Assembly: GCF_000374365.1 (NCBI RefSeq)
Contig: NZ_KB894158.1
Location: forward strand, 1 to 36,542
DNA length: 36,542 bases
Source of the DNA: Bacteroides gallinarum DSM 18171 = JCM 13658
Lineage (GTDB): Bacteria; Bacteroidota; Bacteroidia; Bacteroidales; Bacteroidaceae
Reading direction: 5' to 3'
Shown: in pieces, positions 1-9,014 of the stretch
Position numbering within the stretch: the first letter of the stretch is position 1
Layout of the letters: the number at the start of each line of letters is the position of its first letter
The notes under the pieces: generated by a model
What the model was told of the DNA's origin: nothing
The model's input: the letters and a program-made list of their open reading frames with translations, nothing else
The model's database searches: none
Program-made: the position numbers and the translations under genes

Positions 1-117
1 AGAATGAAGCCTGCCAAGCTCACTCTCATTAAAACTCTTGCGATATTTTTCCAGAATATCAAATTCTGTAAAGCCCAAAGTAGGGTGAATTTCTGAAATA
101 TTTTGTATCTTAGCCAT
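1..117 (-). CDS. Transposase, N-terminal 39 codons (partial)
   Basis: The reading frame starts with MAKIQNISEIHPTLGF and stays open to the edge of the window; the rest lies outside. The matching frame at 36431-36542 differs only by Ile versus Val at residue 21. It has no signal peptide. The N-terminal helix region resembles transposases repeated many times in Bacteroides genomes, but no catalytic DDE residue is visible, so family assignment is from recall only. The ATG lies about 10 bases after a GC-rich hairpin, which would probably restrain translation. Confidence 0.8.
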   Translation of the reverse strand, partial: MAKIQNISEIHPTLGFTEFDILEKYRKSFNESELGRLHS

Positions 118-127
118 ATCTTAGTTG

Positions 128-177
128 AGGTATTTCCCCCGTTTGGGCCGTCAAACCTTGTTTGCGGGGGAATACCT
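128..177 (-). promoter_or_regulatory. GC-rich hairpin just ahead of transposase start
   Basis: On the plus strand AGGTATTTCCCCCG (128-141) pairs with CGGGGGAATACCT (165-177) with one bulge. In the transposase mRNA this hairpin ends about 10 bases before the ATG and could mask the ribosome-binding region. The right IS copy keeps the CCCCCG/CGGGGG core at 36371-36419. Confidence 0.55.
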
Positions 178-185
178 AAAGATAC

Positions 186-232
186 AAAAAAGCCAACTAA
201 TTCGCAATACTTTAAGTATGAATTAGTTGGCT
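186..232 (-). terminator. IS leader hairpin with T-run, facing into transposase
   Basis: The arms AGCCAACTAATTC (191-203) and GAATTAGTTGGCT (220-232) pair perfectly over 13 bp. On the minus strand they are followed by six T residues (186-191). This has the form of an intrinsic terminator that would stop transcripts entering the IS from outside before they reach the transposase. Confidence 0.7.
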
Positions 233-263
233 AATTTTATTCTATTTACTGAATGTCCCAATG

Positions 264-296
264 AAGTTAACATGATAGGAGGTATGATGTTAACTT
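264..296. repeat. Perfect 10-bp inverted repeat after the regulator gene
   Basis: AAGTTAACAT (264-273) and ATGTTAACTT (287-296) are exact inverted copies separated by 13 bases. They lie between the IS end and the stop of the hybrid regulator gene. There is no T-run on either side, so it is a weak terminator candidate for the minus-strand gene. The remainder of 260-364 shows nothing recognisable. Confidence 0.5.
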
Positions 297-364
297 TCCG
301 TGTGTTTGGTTCATAATCAATCCCTAGTTGGCGCTATAAATATTTTGTGTATCCCTAATAAATT

Positions 365-3300
365 TTATATTCCTTCCACTTTCTTTTGATATTCACTGGG
401 AGTCATTCCCCAAGCCTCTTTAAACGAAGCTGCAAAGTACTTATGGTCATTATATCCTAATGCTACAACTACTTCTGCAATACTAATCCTTTTGTTTTTC
501 AACATCTGACAAGCATGTTTCATTTTTATATCTTTAATGAAGTCTAATGGTGTTCTCCCCGTGATTCCTTTTATTTTACGAGCCAACGTTGAGCGAGACA
601 TCCCTAATTCTCCAGCTAATGTTACCACGTCAAATTCGGGCTCTGAAAGATTCTGCTCGACAACTTCAATAGCCTTCTCTATCAACTGCTCATCCAGTGA
701 TGTAAAATCAATCTTGGAAATCATTCCTGCGGAAGGATTTGCCTTGAAATCTGCTTGTATCTGCTTTCTTTTTTTTATTAAATTTCTCAAACGGACTTTT
801 AAGATATTAGGTTCGAAAGGCTTGGATACATAATCATCTGCTCCCAGTTCATAGGAAGCAATCTCATTTTCCATGCTCATTTGCGCTGTAAGTAAAATTA
901 CAATAATATGGCTGGTCATAATATCATTCTTTATATGTCGACAGAGTTCCATACCATCCATTTCCGGCATCATGATATCACTTACCACTATGTCTACATA
1001 GTTACCTTTAATATATTCCCACGCTTCTTTTCCATTTTCAGCCACCACGACCTGATAATCTTCTGAGAATATATCTCGCATCAAATAAAGTAATTCCTGA
1101 TTGTCTTCCACGAGCAATAATGTTTCTTGAGAAGTTCTTTCTTTAGTAGCTTCCAATTCATCTACCTCTGGCAATATTGGCTCCGATATTTCATACAGTT
1201 CATCTGATAAATAGCTGGTTTTATCCAAGGGTATTTCAATAGTGAATACAGAGCCTTTACCCAGAGTACTTTCTAATTCTATATGTCCATGATGCAATTC
1301 AACAAGTTCTTTTGTCAACGAAAGCCCAATACCGTTAGACAGTCCGGGCTTGCTGTATTTATTATTATAAAATCTGATGAAAATTTTATCCCGTTCTTTG
1401 GATGATATACCGATTCCCTCGTCTTTTACTTTCAAAACAAGGTATTCATGGTTTTCTGTATGTCTTGTGTTTACACTGAGTGTTACAGACTTGCCTGACG
1501 GGGTGTACTTATATGCATTAGATAATAAATTTGATATAATTTTATCCAGCTTGTCTCGATCAAAATAACCTTTTATATTATCCGTACTGGTTTCAAAAGA
1601 GAATTTTATTTGTTTTTCATTTATTATAAATGAGAAACTGTCTTTATATAGTTCCTTCAAAAAAGCAAGTACATCTCCATAAGAAACGGACAATCCCATT
1701 TTCTTGTTATCGATTTTTCTCAAATCCAAGATTTGTTGCAAAAGATTTTTTAATCGCTTAATGTTAACTAACATCATATTTACATGTCTTTTATCTTCTT
1801 CATCTGAAGAATGGATTGCTCTGGCTAGGCAAGAAAGTACAGTAAGAGGAGTCAGTAATTCATGAGAAACATTCGTAAAGTATCTCAATTTCAATTGAAT
1901 CATTTTCTCTGCAAGCTTTTTATTATTATTTCTTCTCATCCGCTGAATATACAGAGAAATAAATAAACTGATTAGTCCTAGACTTATGCATACATAAATC
2001 AAATAAGCCCACCAAGTTTCATAAAAAGCAGGTAAACGATAAATCTTCAATTCTGTAATACAGTCACTCCAAAGTCCATTTTTATCAGTAGCCTTTACTT
2101 GAAAAGTATGTGTTCCTTTACCTAATTTATTGTAAAAAGCCTTATTTTCCCCTGGGTTTAGGTAAATCCAATCCTTGTCTATCCCTTTCAGGCGATATGC
2201 ATAACGGATTTGCTCCAAATCGTGATAATTTAGGGATGAGAAGCTTATTTCCAAATCTTGATTATCAGGAGACAATCGAACAGGATTTCCCCTACTGATT
2301 TCTTTTCGGATACTTTTTCCCATAATTTTCACATCGGTAATATGTGTGGTAATTTGTTCTGGAATACTTTCCAGACTCTGCGAAGGAGATACAGAGATAA
2401 TACCAGAAACCCCTCCAAAAAAAATATCCCCACCTTTATGGTCATAATAGGCAGCTTTCGGCATGAAACGATTTAACAACAGTTGCGGATTATTAGTTGC
2501 ATAACTCCGATATGCCCCATTAGTTGGATTATACTCTTTCAACATCTGATTAGTAACAATCCATATATGATTGTAAATATCTACAATAATCTGATTGATA
2601 AAATCACCCTTCATTCCGCAAGTTATACTGTGATCAGATAATCCTTGCTTTTGGGTATCGAATAGTAAAACTTCGCCTAAACCTGTTCCCAACCATAGTT
2701 TTCCATCACTGGAAACATCCATACATATAAAGTCTTTTACAAATGGGAATATCTCATATTCCTTGTTGTTCTTTATAAAACCAATTCCCTTATTTGAAAT
2801 AGCAAACCATATTTTCCCATCATTGGCTTGTACAATTCCAGTAACAGAACCTAATTCCTTATCAATAACTTCCAATTTATTGGTATTAGGCTGATAAACA
2901 AATAAACCTTTATTCGTTCCTATCCATAGATTTTGATTTTTATCTTCTAGCAAACTTAATACATGACCAGAATGTTCAACAGCGTCATGAAGATTTATAC
3001 AAATCTCTTGTTGAATTTCCATATTATTCTGACGCAGTTTGACAATTAGCGAGGAAAAAGGATATAATACCCCCCACACTGAACCTTTTATTTTTGAGGT
3101 AGTCAAATTCGTTACATTTTCTAACGATAACATTTTGTTTTTGGAGCAATCTGTATAATGTCTCAGTTCGTCTGTCTCTGAATTATAAATACACAACCCA
3201 TATCGCTCTTGAGTAAACCAAAATATACCTTTATCATCTTTACACAAAGAAGCAATAGCAGGATTTGCCTTTATTCTGTTCCGCAATGAAAGCAGAGGAT

Positions 3301-4339
3301 ATTTGTTTACCACATTATCACGAATATCTACAATAAAACTTTCCATATCAAATGCTGAAACCCATAGCTTGCCTTCTCTATCTTTATATATTTCATAAAG
3401 CATTTTATTTCCTACCGGAAGAAAAGAGGATGTATCTACTTGTTCTAGGCTTCCTTGCTCTGTTATTTTAAAAACAAAAAGATCCTTGTCCGTAGTTACC
3501 CACAAATAATGAAAAACATTATCTTGGACCATGTGGAATACATCTCCAGTAGCTTGATGTGCTATGTCTATGGGAAGCGGTTGGGGTATATATTGTTGTT
3601 CAACAAAAGCAGCTTTAGGGTCAAAGCGGACAATGCCTTTTTCCCAAGTTCCTAACCAATAACAGTGATGAGCGTCATCCCAAATAATTCGCTCTATAAA
3701 ACGATATTCTTTATGGTGAAAATAAGGTTCAAACACATCTGTTTTCTTATTTAATTTATACATTCCACTATCTGTCACAGAGATAAGTAAATTTCCTTCT
3801 TTATCTTCATATACAATATATACACATTGTGTATTATATTCCATTTCATACTTTCTCAACAAGGTTCCATTCGCATTAAATCTGTACAGACTACCAGCCA
3901 CACTTACCCATACGGTTCCATCTTTGGTTACATTTATGGTAAATATATTTTTTTCTGAAATATCATCTGCTTCTACAGTAGTAATCTGCCAAGTAGCCTT
4001 GTTTAGAATGTAAAGCCCTTTCAAAGTTCCAAACCATATTTTTTTCTCATAATCTTCTGCTATATAAGTAATGTAGTTATCTTTCAAAAGATTAGGAGTG
4101 AACATATCTGAACGGAAAACATCAATATCGTACCCATCGTAACGGCATAGACCATTAAATGTTCCATACCACATATATCCATCGCTATCTTGAAAAATGC
4201 GGTGAATAGCTTTAACTGGTAACTTATCCAATAAAGGTATTGGTTTGACTGTTATTTTTTGAGCTGATAACGAACCTAAAATGGAAAATAGTCCCAATAA
4301 AACGGCAAAAGCGGATAATTGTGTTTTTCTAAGATTCAT
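365..4339 (-). CDS. Hybrid two-component system sensor/regulator (HTCS) of the PUL
   Basis: This is a one-protein sensor, kinase and DNA-binding regulator spanning the inner membrane. In order it has a signal peptide (ending near SLSAQ), about 650 residues of periplasmic two-component propeller repeats (W-G-T-x-x-G-L type), a Y_Y_Y domain, a membrane helix (start WWAYLIYVCISLG), a HisKA domain with the phosphoacceptor His near residue 826 (NVSHELLTP), an HATPase domain with GIGLSL, a receiver with phosphoacceptor Asp near 1121 (VSDIMMPEMDG), and a C-terminal AraC-type HTH. An ATG at 4363 would add eight residues, but a -7-like box at 4361-4368 and a typical signal peptide favour 4339. It lies last after the susC/susD genes on the same strand. 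Family knowledge says such HTCS bind an oligosaccharide and activate their own PUL; that this one does so is inferred from position. Confidence 0.95.
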   Translation of the reverse strand: MNLRKTQLSAFAVLLGLFSILGSLSAQKITVKPIPLLDKLPVKAIHRIFQDSDGYMWYGTFNGLCRYDGYDIDVFRSDMFTPNLLKDNYITYIAEDYEKKIWFGTLKGLYILNKATWQITTVEADDISEKNIFTINVTKDGTVWVSVAGSLYRFNANGTLLRKYEMEYNTQCVYIVYEDKEGNLLISVTDSGMYKLNKKTDVFEPYFHHKEYRFIERIIWDDAHHCYWLGTWEKGIVRFDPKAAFVEQQYIPQPLPIDIAHQATGDVFHMVQDNVFHYLWVTTDKDLFVFKITEQGSLEQVDTSSFLPVGNKMLYEIYKDREGKLWVSAFDMESFIVDIRDNVVNKYPLLSLRNRIKANPAIASLCKDDKGIFWFTQERYGLCIYNSETDELRHYTDCSKNKMLSLENVTNLTTSKIKGSVWGVLYPFSSLIVKLRQNNMEIQQEICINLHDAVEHSGHVLSLLEDKNQNLWIGTNKGLFVYQPNTNKLEVIDKELGSVTGIVQANDGKIWFAISNKGIGFIKNNKEYEIFPFVKDFICMDVSSDGKLWLGTGLGEVLLFDTQKQGLSDHSITCGMKGDFINQIIVDIYNHIWIVTNQMLKEYNPTNGAYRSYATNNPQLLLNRFMPKAAYYDHKGGDIFFGGVSGIISVSPSQSLESIPEQITTHITDVKIMGKSIRKEISRGNPVRLSPDNQDLEISFSSLNYHDLEQIRYAYRLKGIDKDWIYLNPGENKAFYNKLGKGTHTFQVKATDKNGLWSDCITELKIYRLPAFYETWWAYLIYVCISLGLISLFISLYIQRMRRNNNKKLAEKMIQLKLRYFTNVSHELLTPLTVLSCLARAIHSSDEEDKRHVNMMLVNIKRLKNLLQQILDLRKIDNKKMGLSVSYGDVLAFLKELYKDSFSFIINEKQIKFSFETSTDNIKGYFDRDKLDKIISNLLSNAYKYTPSGKSVTLSVNTRHTENHEYLVLKVKDEGIGISSKERDKIFIRFYNNKYSKPGLSNGIGLSLTKELVELHHGHIELESTLGKGSVFTIEIPLDKTSYLSDELYEISEPILPEVDELEATKERTSQETLLLVEDNQELLYLMRDIFSEDYQVVVAENGKEAWEYIKGNYVDIVVSDIMMPEMDGMELCRHIKNDIMTSHIIVILLTAQMSMENEIASYELGADDYVSKPFEPNILKVRLRNLIKKRKQIQADFKANPSAGMISKIDFTSLDEQLIEKAIEVVEQNLSEPEFDVVTLAGELGMSRSTLARKIKGITGRTPLDFIKDIKMKHACQMLKNKRISIAEVVVALGYNDHKYFAASFKEAWGMTPSEYQKKVEGI

Positions 4340-4360
4340 AATACAAACTATATTTGAAGA

Positions 4361-4368
4361 CAAACTTA
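4361..4368 (-). promoter_or_regulatory. -7-like box for HTCS gene
   Basis: On the minus strand the sequence is TAAGTTTG, matching the Bacteroides -7 consensus TAnnTTTG. It overlaps the last bases of the long hairpin at 4365-4425. Transcription would begin downstream of 4361, supporting the ATG at 4339. No clear -33 TTTG was found. Confidence 0.4.
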
Positions 4369-4425
4369 CATAAAAATCCTCGTTTTCTATTGTACTAGAG
4401 TAGAAAACGAAGATTTTTATGTAAG
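4365..4425 (-). terminator. 25-bp hairpin between PUL genes and HTCS
   Basis: The arms at 4365-4389 and 4401-4425 are inverted copies over 25 positions with one difference, around an 11-base loop. In minus-strand RNA the differing position forms a G-U pair; in plus-strand RNA it is a C-A mismatch. This favours function on the minus strand, as a terminator of the upstream genes or a leader structure of the HTCS mRNA. The following T-tract is weak. The rest of the gap, 4426-4553, shows nothing else recognisable. Confidence 0.55.
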
Positions 4426-4553
4426 CTTACGAAGTAGAGTATTCTCAGGAATGGGGAATTCGGGAAATAAATTCATTGCCGGTTATCACAACTTCTATTC
4501 TTGGGTCGTTGCGCTATCTAATATTATATCAAACTGATATTCTTGGTATGAAT

Positions 4554-7292
4554 TTAATGTTGGAATCTTATTTTTACATCTGCAACTTTTCCTTTCATAG
4601 GTATGTGAGCTTCGTATAATCCCGAAGATACTTCTTGTACTATAACACTTTTATTTGAAACTGATATAGAAATAGTTGGACAACAGACTTTGGATTCTAT
4701 CAATATCCTTGTATCATGGTCTTTTCCTTCTCTATTTTCTAGAAAGAAACATATTTCATTATCCTTATAAAGAATAGGTTTATTCTTCATAAATCCATCT
4801 TTCTTTAGCTCAACTGCCATAGGTATGGGTGTAAATATACGTAATTGACGACGAATACCATCATATGGTATAATACTTATATTTCCCTTTTTGTCAACTT
4901 CGGCATTACCTCCATAAGCAATTAAGCCTAAATCTGAGTCTTTAAGTAAATAAATGCCAGAGCCGCGGATACCTCCTGTTAATCCATGGTCAATTTCTCC
5001 ATCATACTGTAAAGGTCCGCGCTTTTGTTTAACAGATTTCAAATTCCAAAGATATGAATGTTGATAAGGAGAATAAATCCAACCTGCTGCTCCATCGTTC
5101 ATTTTTCCATTATACCAATATCCATAGTTAGTATCTTTTGTTCCGGTATTCACAAGAGCCCAAGAGGATAATAATGAATTATATCCCCAATTAACATACT
5201 TTTCTGGAGTATCTGAGAATCGAAACGCATAGTCCAATATAGCGACTCCTCCCAACTGAGACATATAGTCGAGATTATCTTTACCTCCACTCCAGGCGGT
5301 ACCTAAATGGCCGAAATCAAACTCATATAATCCACGTATGGCCAAATTCCCATCTAACTGGTTTTTCATGAAACAATCTACCCTAGTTGTATCGAGCGAC
5401 TTATAAGAATACCATTTATGTTTATTCTTATCATACCACAATTGCTCTTGTGGAATTATTTTATGGAACTTTGCGTATTCAGCCACATAATAAGAAGATT
5501 CATAAGCGGTACGGTCAACAAACATTTCTGAACCAAAAGGCCACGAATCTTCATATATCATATAAAGAACCTTCTTTTCCCATTCTTTGCGTAATGTTTC
5601 TGCCGCGTTATTTCTTCCTTCTGTTTTCAATGCCTTTATTATGTCCAATAAATATCGTTCATGGAAATTGCCTATTTTATAAGCCCAGTCGCTCCAACCT
5701 TTAATAGCCCATTGCTTCCCCATAAAAATATTGTATGGTACCTCGAAATATGCCATTGCTGTACGATAAGCCCGTTCCAAATATCCTTTTGCATCTAAAT
5801 AATTTACAAGATATGGATAGTCTTTTGCAATCCTATACAGATTATAGTAAATTGTAAAATGAGTAGGATAATCATAGGTTCTCCACATACGTTCTTTTCC
5901 GCTTCCACCAGAATTATAGTCTCCTAGTGCCCCACTACGGAGTTCATACCAATTATCACATCCATAAATACCGTATGGATAGGGATATTCTTTATCAGTG
6001 CGTTGAAGCTTTCCCCATACAAAGTTTTTTTCATAATACTCTAAAGATGCTATTTCATCTTTATTAGGATAAACCACATTTTTTTCGCTTAAATACAAAG
6101 CTTTACAATTAGACGGATCGTCTGAGCCTCCTACCATATATGGGTATGGTAAACCTCCTATATTATCGGGAGAGAGCAATACCTTATTCTCCATATCCCA
6201 TAAACTATACAAACCGTTATACCATTTTGTAGAGTCGCGATGTTGCTGGTGAGTTACGATAAAGTTTGCTCGTTTTTTTATTACATTCTCCAATGGTTCT
6301 GTTACATAAAAATTCAGATAACAAATCTTTCCTTTTCCATATTTTATAGTAATCATATTTTCACCCAAACGTGAGAATCTAAAATCGTACAAGTACTTTT
6401 TATTTAATTTCCCCTTATTAATAATTTGTATTTGCTGTGGATGCTCCGATTCCAATATCTTGATTTTTTGTTTACTGGCAATAGCACAATGCACTTTCAT
6501 CTCTGGGGAAACAACCATTCCCGGTACAATTTTTACAACAACATTTTCCTTATCATACAATTTATCTTGAATATCCGTATATTTTTCTACCAAAGAAAAA
6601 TTAAATCCTGTTGTATATGACTTGTTAGATGAAATAACTTTTGATGTACTTGGAAACCTCCAAGTATCATTCATTCTCTCTATTGATGTTTTGGAATGAA
6701 TGTAATAATAATCTCCTAATTCTTTATATTCCAATGACGTGCCATTTTTCATTGTCATTAACAATACATTTCCTTGTCCATGATAAGGCAACCAATAAAT
6801 AAACGAAGAATTACCGTTTAAAAAAATATGCTTTGCCAAATTATCTTTTGCTGGTAAAGCCTCATTTCGTTCACCGATAGGAATATGAACTCTCATGTCA
6901 GTTATTTCTATAGTTTGCTTATTTCTGTTGTAGATAGTGATATCCCAATTTACTTCCATTTCGGAAATAGAAAAAGACTGATTTAATTCTATCGAACCGG
7001 GTAACTGCCAGGATATTTTTATATTTTGTGAATTATTTGATATAACTTCTGGAGAGAAATCCGATAACTTTACAACATATACCTTTCCTGCTGCGATATA
7101 TCTTACATATAAATTGCCTAAATAATCATTTTTATTCAAATAATTCCTCCCTCCATTACTGTTACTATAAGTCATAGACGCAATTCCCCTCTCTTTTATA
7201 TCTAATTTTATGATTGGGGTTATAGCTTGCCCTAATGATGTGCTAAAAATGATTCCTACAAATATAGAAAATAAATATTTCTTTAATTCCAT
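4554..7292 (-). CDS. Large secreted PUL protein, possible DUF5695-like glycosidase
   Basis: A 912-residue protein with a clear signal peptide (MELKKYLFSIFVGIIFSTS, cleavage near GQA), so it acts outside the cytoplasm. Residues up to about 330 look beta-rich; the middle and C-terminal part is rich in Trp, Tyr and Gly with helical stretches, for example YDYPTHFTIYYNLYRIA, as expected of an (alpha/alpha) barrel flanked by beta domains. From memory it resembles the uncharacterised Bacteroidetes family DUF5695; I could not verify this. No catalytic motif of a named glycoside hydrolase family was recognised. It starts 105 bases after susD stops, behind a candidate attenuator, in a locus with a GH127 enzyme. 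A role in trimming the same arabinose-containing glycan is inferred from context only. Confidence 0.75.
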   Translation of the reverse strand: MELKKYLFSIFVGIIFSTSLGQAITPIIKLDIKERGIASMTYSNSNGGRNYLNKNDYLGNLYVRYIAAGKVYVVKLSDFSPEVISNNSQNIKISWQLPGSIELNQSFSISEMEVNWDITIYNRNKQTIEITDMRVHIPIGERNEALPAKDNLAKHIFLNGNSSFIYWLPYHGQGNVLLMTMKNGTSLEYKELGDYYYIHSKTSIERMNDTWRFPSTSKVISSNKSYTTGFNFSLVEKYTDIQDKLYDKENVVVKIVPGMVVSPEMKVHCAIASKQKIKILESEHPQQIQIINKGKLNKKYLYDFRFSRLGENMITIKYGKGKICYLNFYVTEPLENVIKKRANFIVTHQQHRDSTKWYNGLYSLWDMENKVLLSPDNIGGLPYPYMVGGSDDPSNCKALYLSEKNVVYPNKDEIASLEYYEKNFVWGKLQRTDKEYPYPYGIYGCDNWYELRSGALGDYNSGGSGKERMWRTYDYPTHFTIYYNLYRIAKDYPYLVNYLDAKGYLERAYRTAMAYFEVPYNIFMGKQWAIKGWSDWAYKIGNFHERYLLDIIKALKTEGRNNAAETLRKEWEKKVLYMIYEDSWPFGSEMFVDRTAYESSYYVAEYAKFHKIIPQEQLWYDKNKHKWYSYKSLDTTRVDCFMKNQLDGNLAIRGLYEFDFGHLGTAWSGGKDNLDYMSQLGGVAILDYAFRFSDTPEKYVNWGYNSLLSSWALVNTGTKDTNYGYWYNGKMNDGAAGWIYSPYQHSYLWNLKSVKQKRGPLQYDGEIDHGLTGGIRGSGIYLLKDSDLGLIAYGGNAEVDKKGNISIIPYDGIRRQLRIFTPIPMAVELKKDGFMKNKPILYKDNEICFFLENREGKDHDTRILIESKVCCPTISISVSNKSVIVQEVSSGLYEAHIPMKGKVADVKIRFQH

Positions 7293-7318
7293 GATATTTC
7301 ATTTAAAAATAAGATATT

Positions 7319-7371
7319 AAAACAAAATAATCCCCTTATTTTAGACCCGTTAGGAATTTAACAAGAGGATT
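7319..7371 (-). terminator. Candidate attenuator between susD and the downstream gene
   Basis: On the minus strand AATCCTCTT (7371-7363) pairs with AAGGGGATT (7337-7329) using one G-U pair, followed by a T-rich stretch (ATTTTGTTTT). The pairing is intact only in minus-strand RNA. Partial termination here would make SusC/SusD more abundant than the downstream enzyme and regulator. Confidence 0.5.
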
Positions 7372-7397
7372 ATAATCATGCTATTTATTTTTTCAAA

Positions 7398-9002
7398 TTA
7401 GTAACCTGGATTTTGTTTTAGTTTAGGATTTGCAGTTAATGCTTGCTCCGGTATAGGATATAATACCCGATAATCTCCATTTGGTTCATGCGATAACCAG
7501 CTTTTAGTGGTAAATACCCCAAAACGAATCATTGTTCGACGAGAATAACATTCATAAGCAAACTCACGAAGCCATTCATCAAATAACTGACCGAATTGTA
7601 CCGGTGTCTGATCTCCTTTATTTGTAATCTTGTAATTTTCTACATATCCCCATTCAAATGAAGAATCATTATTTTTCAACTCGTCATCGGTAATAATAGC
7701 ATCATCAGGATTCGTAAAATTACGGTTACGAACTTCTGTGACTAACTGTCCTGCACCAGGCTTTCCTAAGCGAAGCAGACATTCTGCTTTCATTAATAAA
7801 ACTTCAGAATATCTCATTAAAGGAATATCTGTACTAGAACTCCAGTAAGCCCCTTCTTCTACCTCATATTTGTTTACTCTATATCCTTGCATCTCATTCA
7901 CATATTTTCCATCGGGTAATTCTTTTGTAAAATTCAAAGGTTCCCCTTTCATATCGTATTGTCCATACAATAAATTTCCATCTGCATCATATTGTAATCC
8001 GTGGAGCCAAGTATCATTTAATCTTCCGTCTCCTTCTTCATAAAGGTCGATGTATTGGGGAACAGCACGTTGCCCACCAGCTTCATTTGGGGTATCATTA
8101 GTCAAAAATTTCTTTTTTAACTCTTTATGCCATGCATTCATCCAAAGCCAGTTAGCTGTTACTCCTTTGTCATAATCATAGGGAATTGTCATCAAAACTT
8201 CCTTTGAGTTCTCCACTCCTTCTGTTCGGAAGCAATCCCGGAAATTGGGAGATAAGTCACATTTACCACCATCAATTATCAAATTGCATTGCTCCAAACA
8301 GGCTTCCCATTGTGGAGTCCCGGTATATACTTCTGCATTTAAATATGTATTAGCCAATAAACATCTTGCAGCCCATTCATTAAAACGCCCATAGGTTGTT
8401 GCATCTTGGTTTTTACTAAGATTAGGAATAGCCTCGAGTAGTTCTTTAACAATAAAATCATATATATCTTTTCTGCTGCTTTGTTCAGGCATCTCTTGAC
8501 TGGTTGTCGTTACTAGAGGAATGTTGCCAAAACCATCACACATACGCCAATAATAAAATGCTCTTAATGCACGTAATTCCGCAATTCCGTCCAATTTATC
8601 TTTATCTGAAACATTAGGAAAAACATTACGTTGAATTCTATCTATAGCATAATTACACAATACTATTCCTTGATAATAACCTGTCCATATTTCATTGAGA
8701 TAACTTAATGTGGAATTCCAAGTGTGATAATGAATTAATAAGTAGTCACCTCCGAATCCTGTAACATTTTGAGGGGTTACAACACAACATCCTGCCAATT
8801 CTTCCACCCACCAATAATACATTTGCCTATCAGAACGTAGCGGATTATATGCTCCTGCAATATTTGCTTCAAAATCATCCGTTTGGTATTGATAAGTTTC
8901 ATCTAATATATCGGAATAAACCTTCTCATCCAAATTATTACTGCATGATACCAGAATAGCAATCAGCAATAAAGATAAAATTGTTATATTAACTTTCTTC
9001 AT
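7398..9002 (-). CDS. SusD-like outer-membrane glycan-binding lipoprotein
   Basis: A surface lipoprotein that captures the target glycan and sits on the SusC transporter. The N-terminus is a lipoprotein signal with lipobox LVSC (Cys20) followed by acidic residues (SNNLDEK), in line with surface-export signals of Bacteroides. Family features are present: the TPR-like region LDGIAELRALRAFYYWRM, RYSEVLLMKAECLLRLGK, and a C-terminal end rich in Pro and Asn (YPIPEQALTANPKLKQNPGY), all typical of SusD/RagB proteins. The length of 534 is usual. It begins 12 bases after the susC stop, so the two are co-transcribed and probably coupled. The glycan is not evident from the sequence. Confidence 0.97.
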   Translation of the reverse strand: MKKVNITILSLLLIAILVSCSNNLDEKVYSDILDETYQYQTDDFEANIAGAYNPLRSDRQMYYWWVEELAGCCVVTPQNVTGFGGDYLLIHYHTWNSTLSYLNEIWTGYYQGIVLCNYAIDRIQRNVFPNVSDKDKLDGIAELRALRAFYYWRMCDGFGNIPLVTTTSQEMPEQSSRKDIYDFIVKELLEAIPNLSKNQDATTYGRFNEWAARCLLANTYLNAEVYTGTPQWEACLEQCNLIIDGGKCDLSPNFRDCFRTEGVENSKEVLMTIPYDYDKGVTANWLWMNAWHKELKKKFLTNDTPNEAGGQRAVPQYIDLYEEGDGRLNDTWLHGLQYDADGNLLYGQYDMKGEPLNFTKELPDGKYVNEMQGYRVNKYEVEEGAYWSSSTDIPLMRYSEVLLMKAECLLRLGKPGAGQLVTEVRNRNFTNPDDAIITDDELKNNDSSFEWGYVENYKITNKGDQTPVQFGQLFDEWLREFAYECYSRRTMIRFGVFTTKSWLSHEPNGDYRVLYPIPEQALTANPKLKQNPGY

Positions 9003-9014
9003 AATTATTCTTCT

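Larger units (their letters stand above)
1..259 (-). mobile_element. Insertion sequence, 5' end (left copy, truncated by window)
   Basis: This segment is homologous, in inverted orientation, to the right end of the window (36289-36542). Homology stops at GGGACATTCAG, which on the plus strand ends at about 259, so that is the probable IS terminus. It holds the transposase start (minus strand, 117 to 1) and a non-coding leader of about 140 bases with two hairpins. The two copies differ at several leader positions and at one residue of the visible transposase, so they are not identical duplicates. From memory the transposase N-terminus resembles DDE transposases of the IS5/IS1182-like group common in Bacteroides; the family is not verified. 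Confidence 0.85.

Noticed and set aside
339..352. 14-base match to the hairpin loop of the right IS copy
   Set aside because: Short, AT-rich and without flanking homology; most likely chance.
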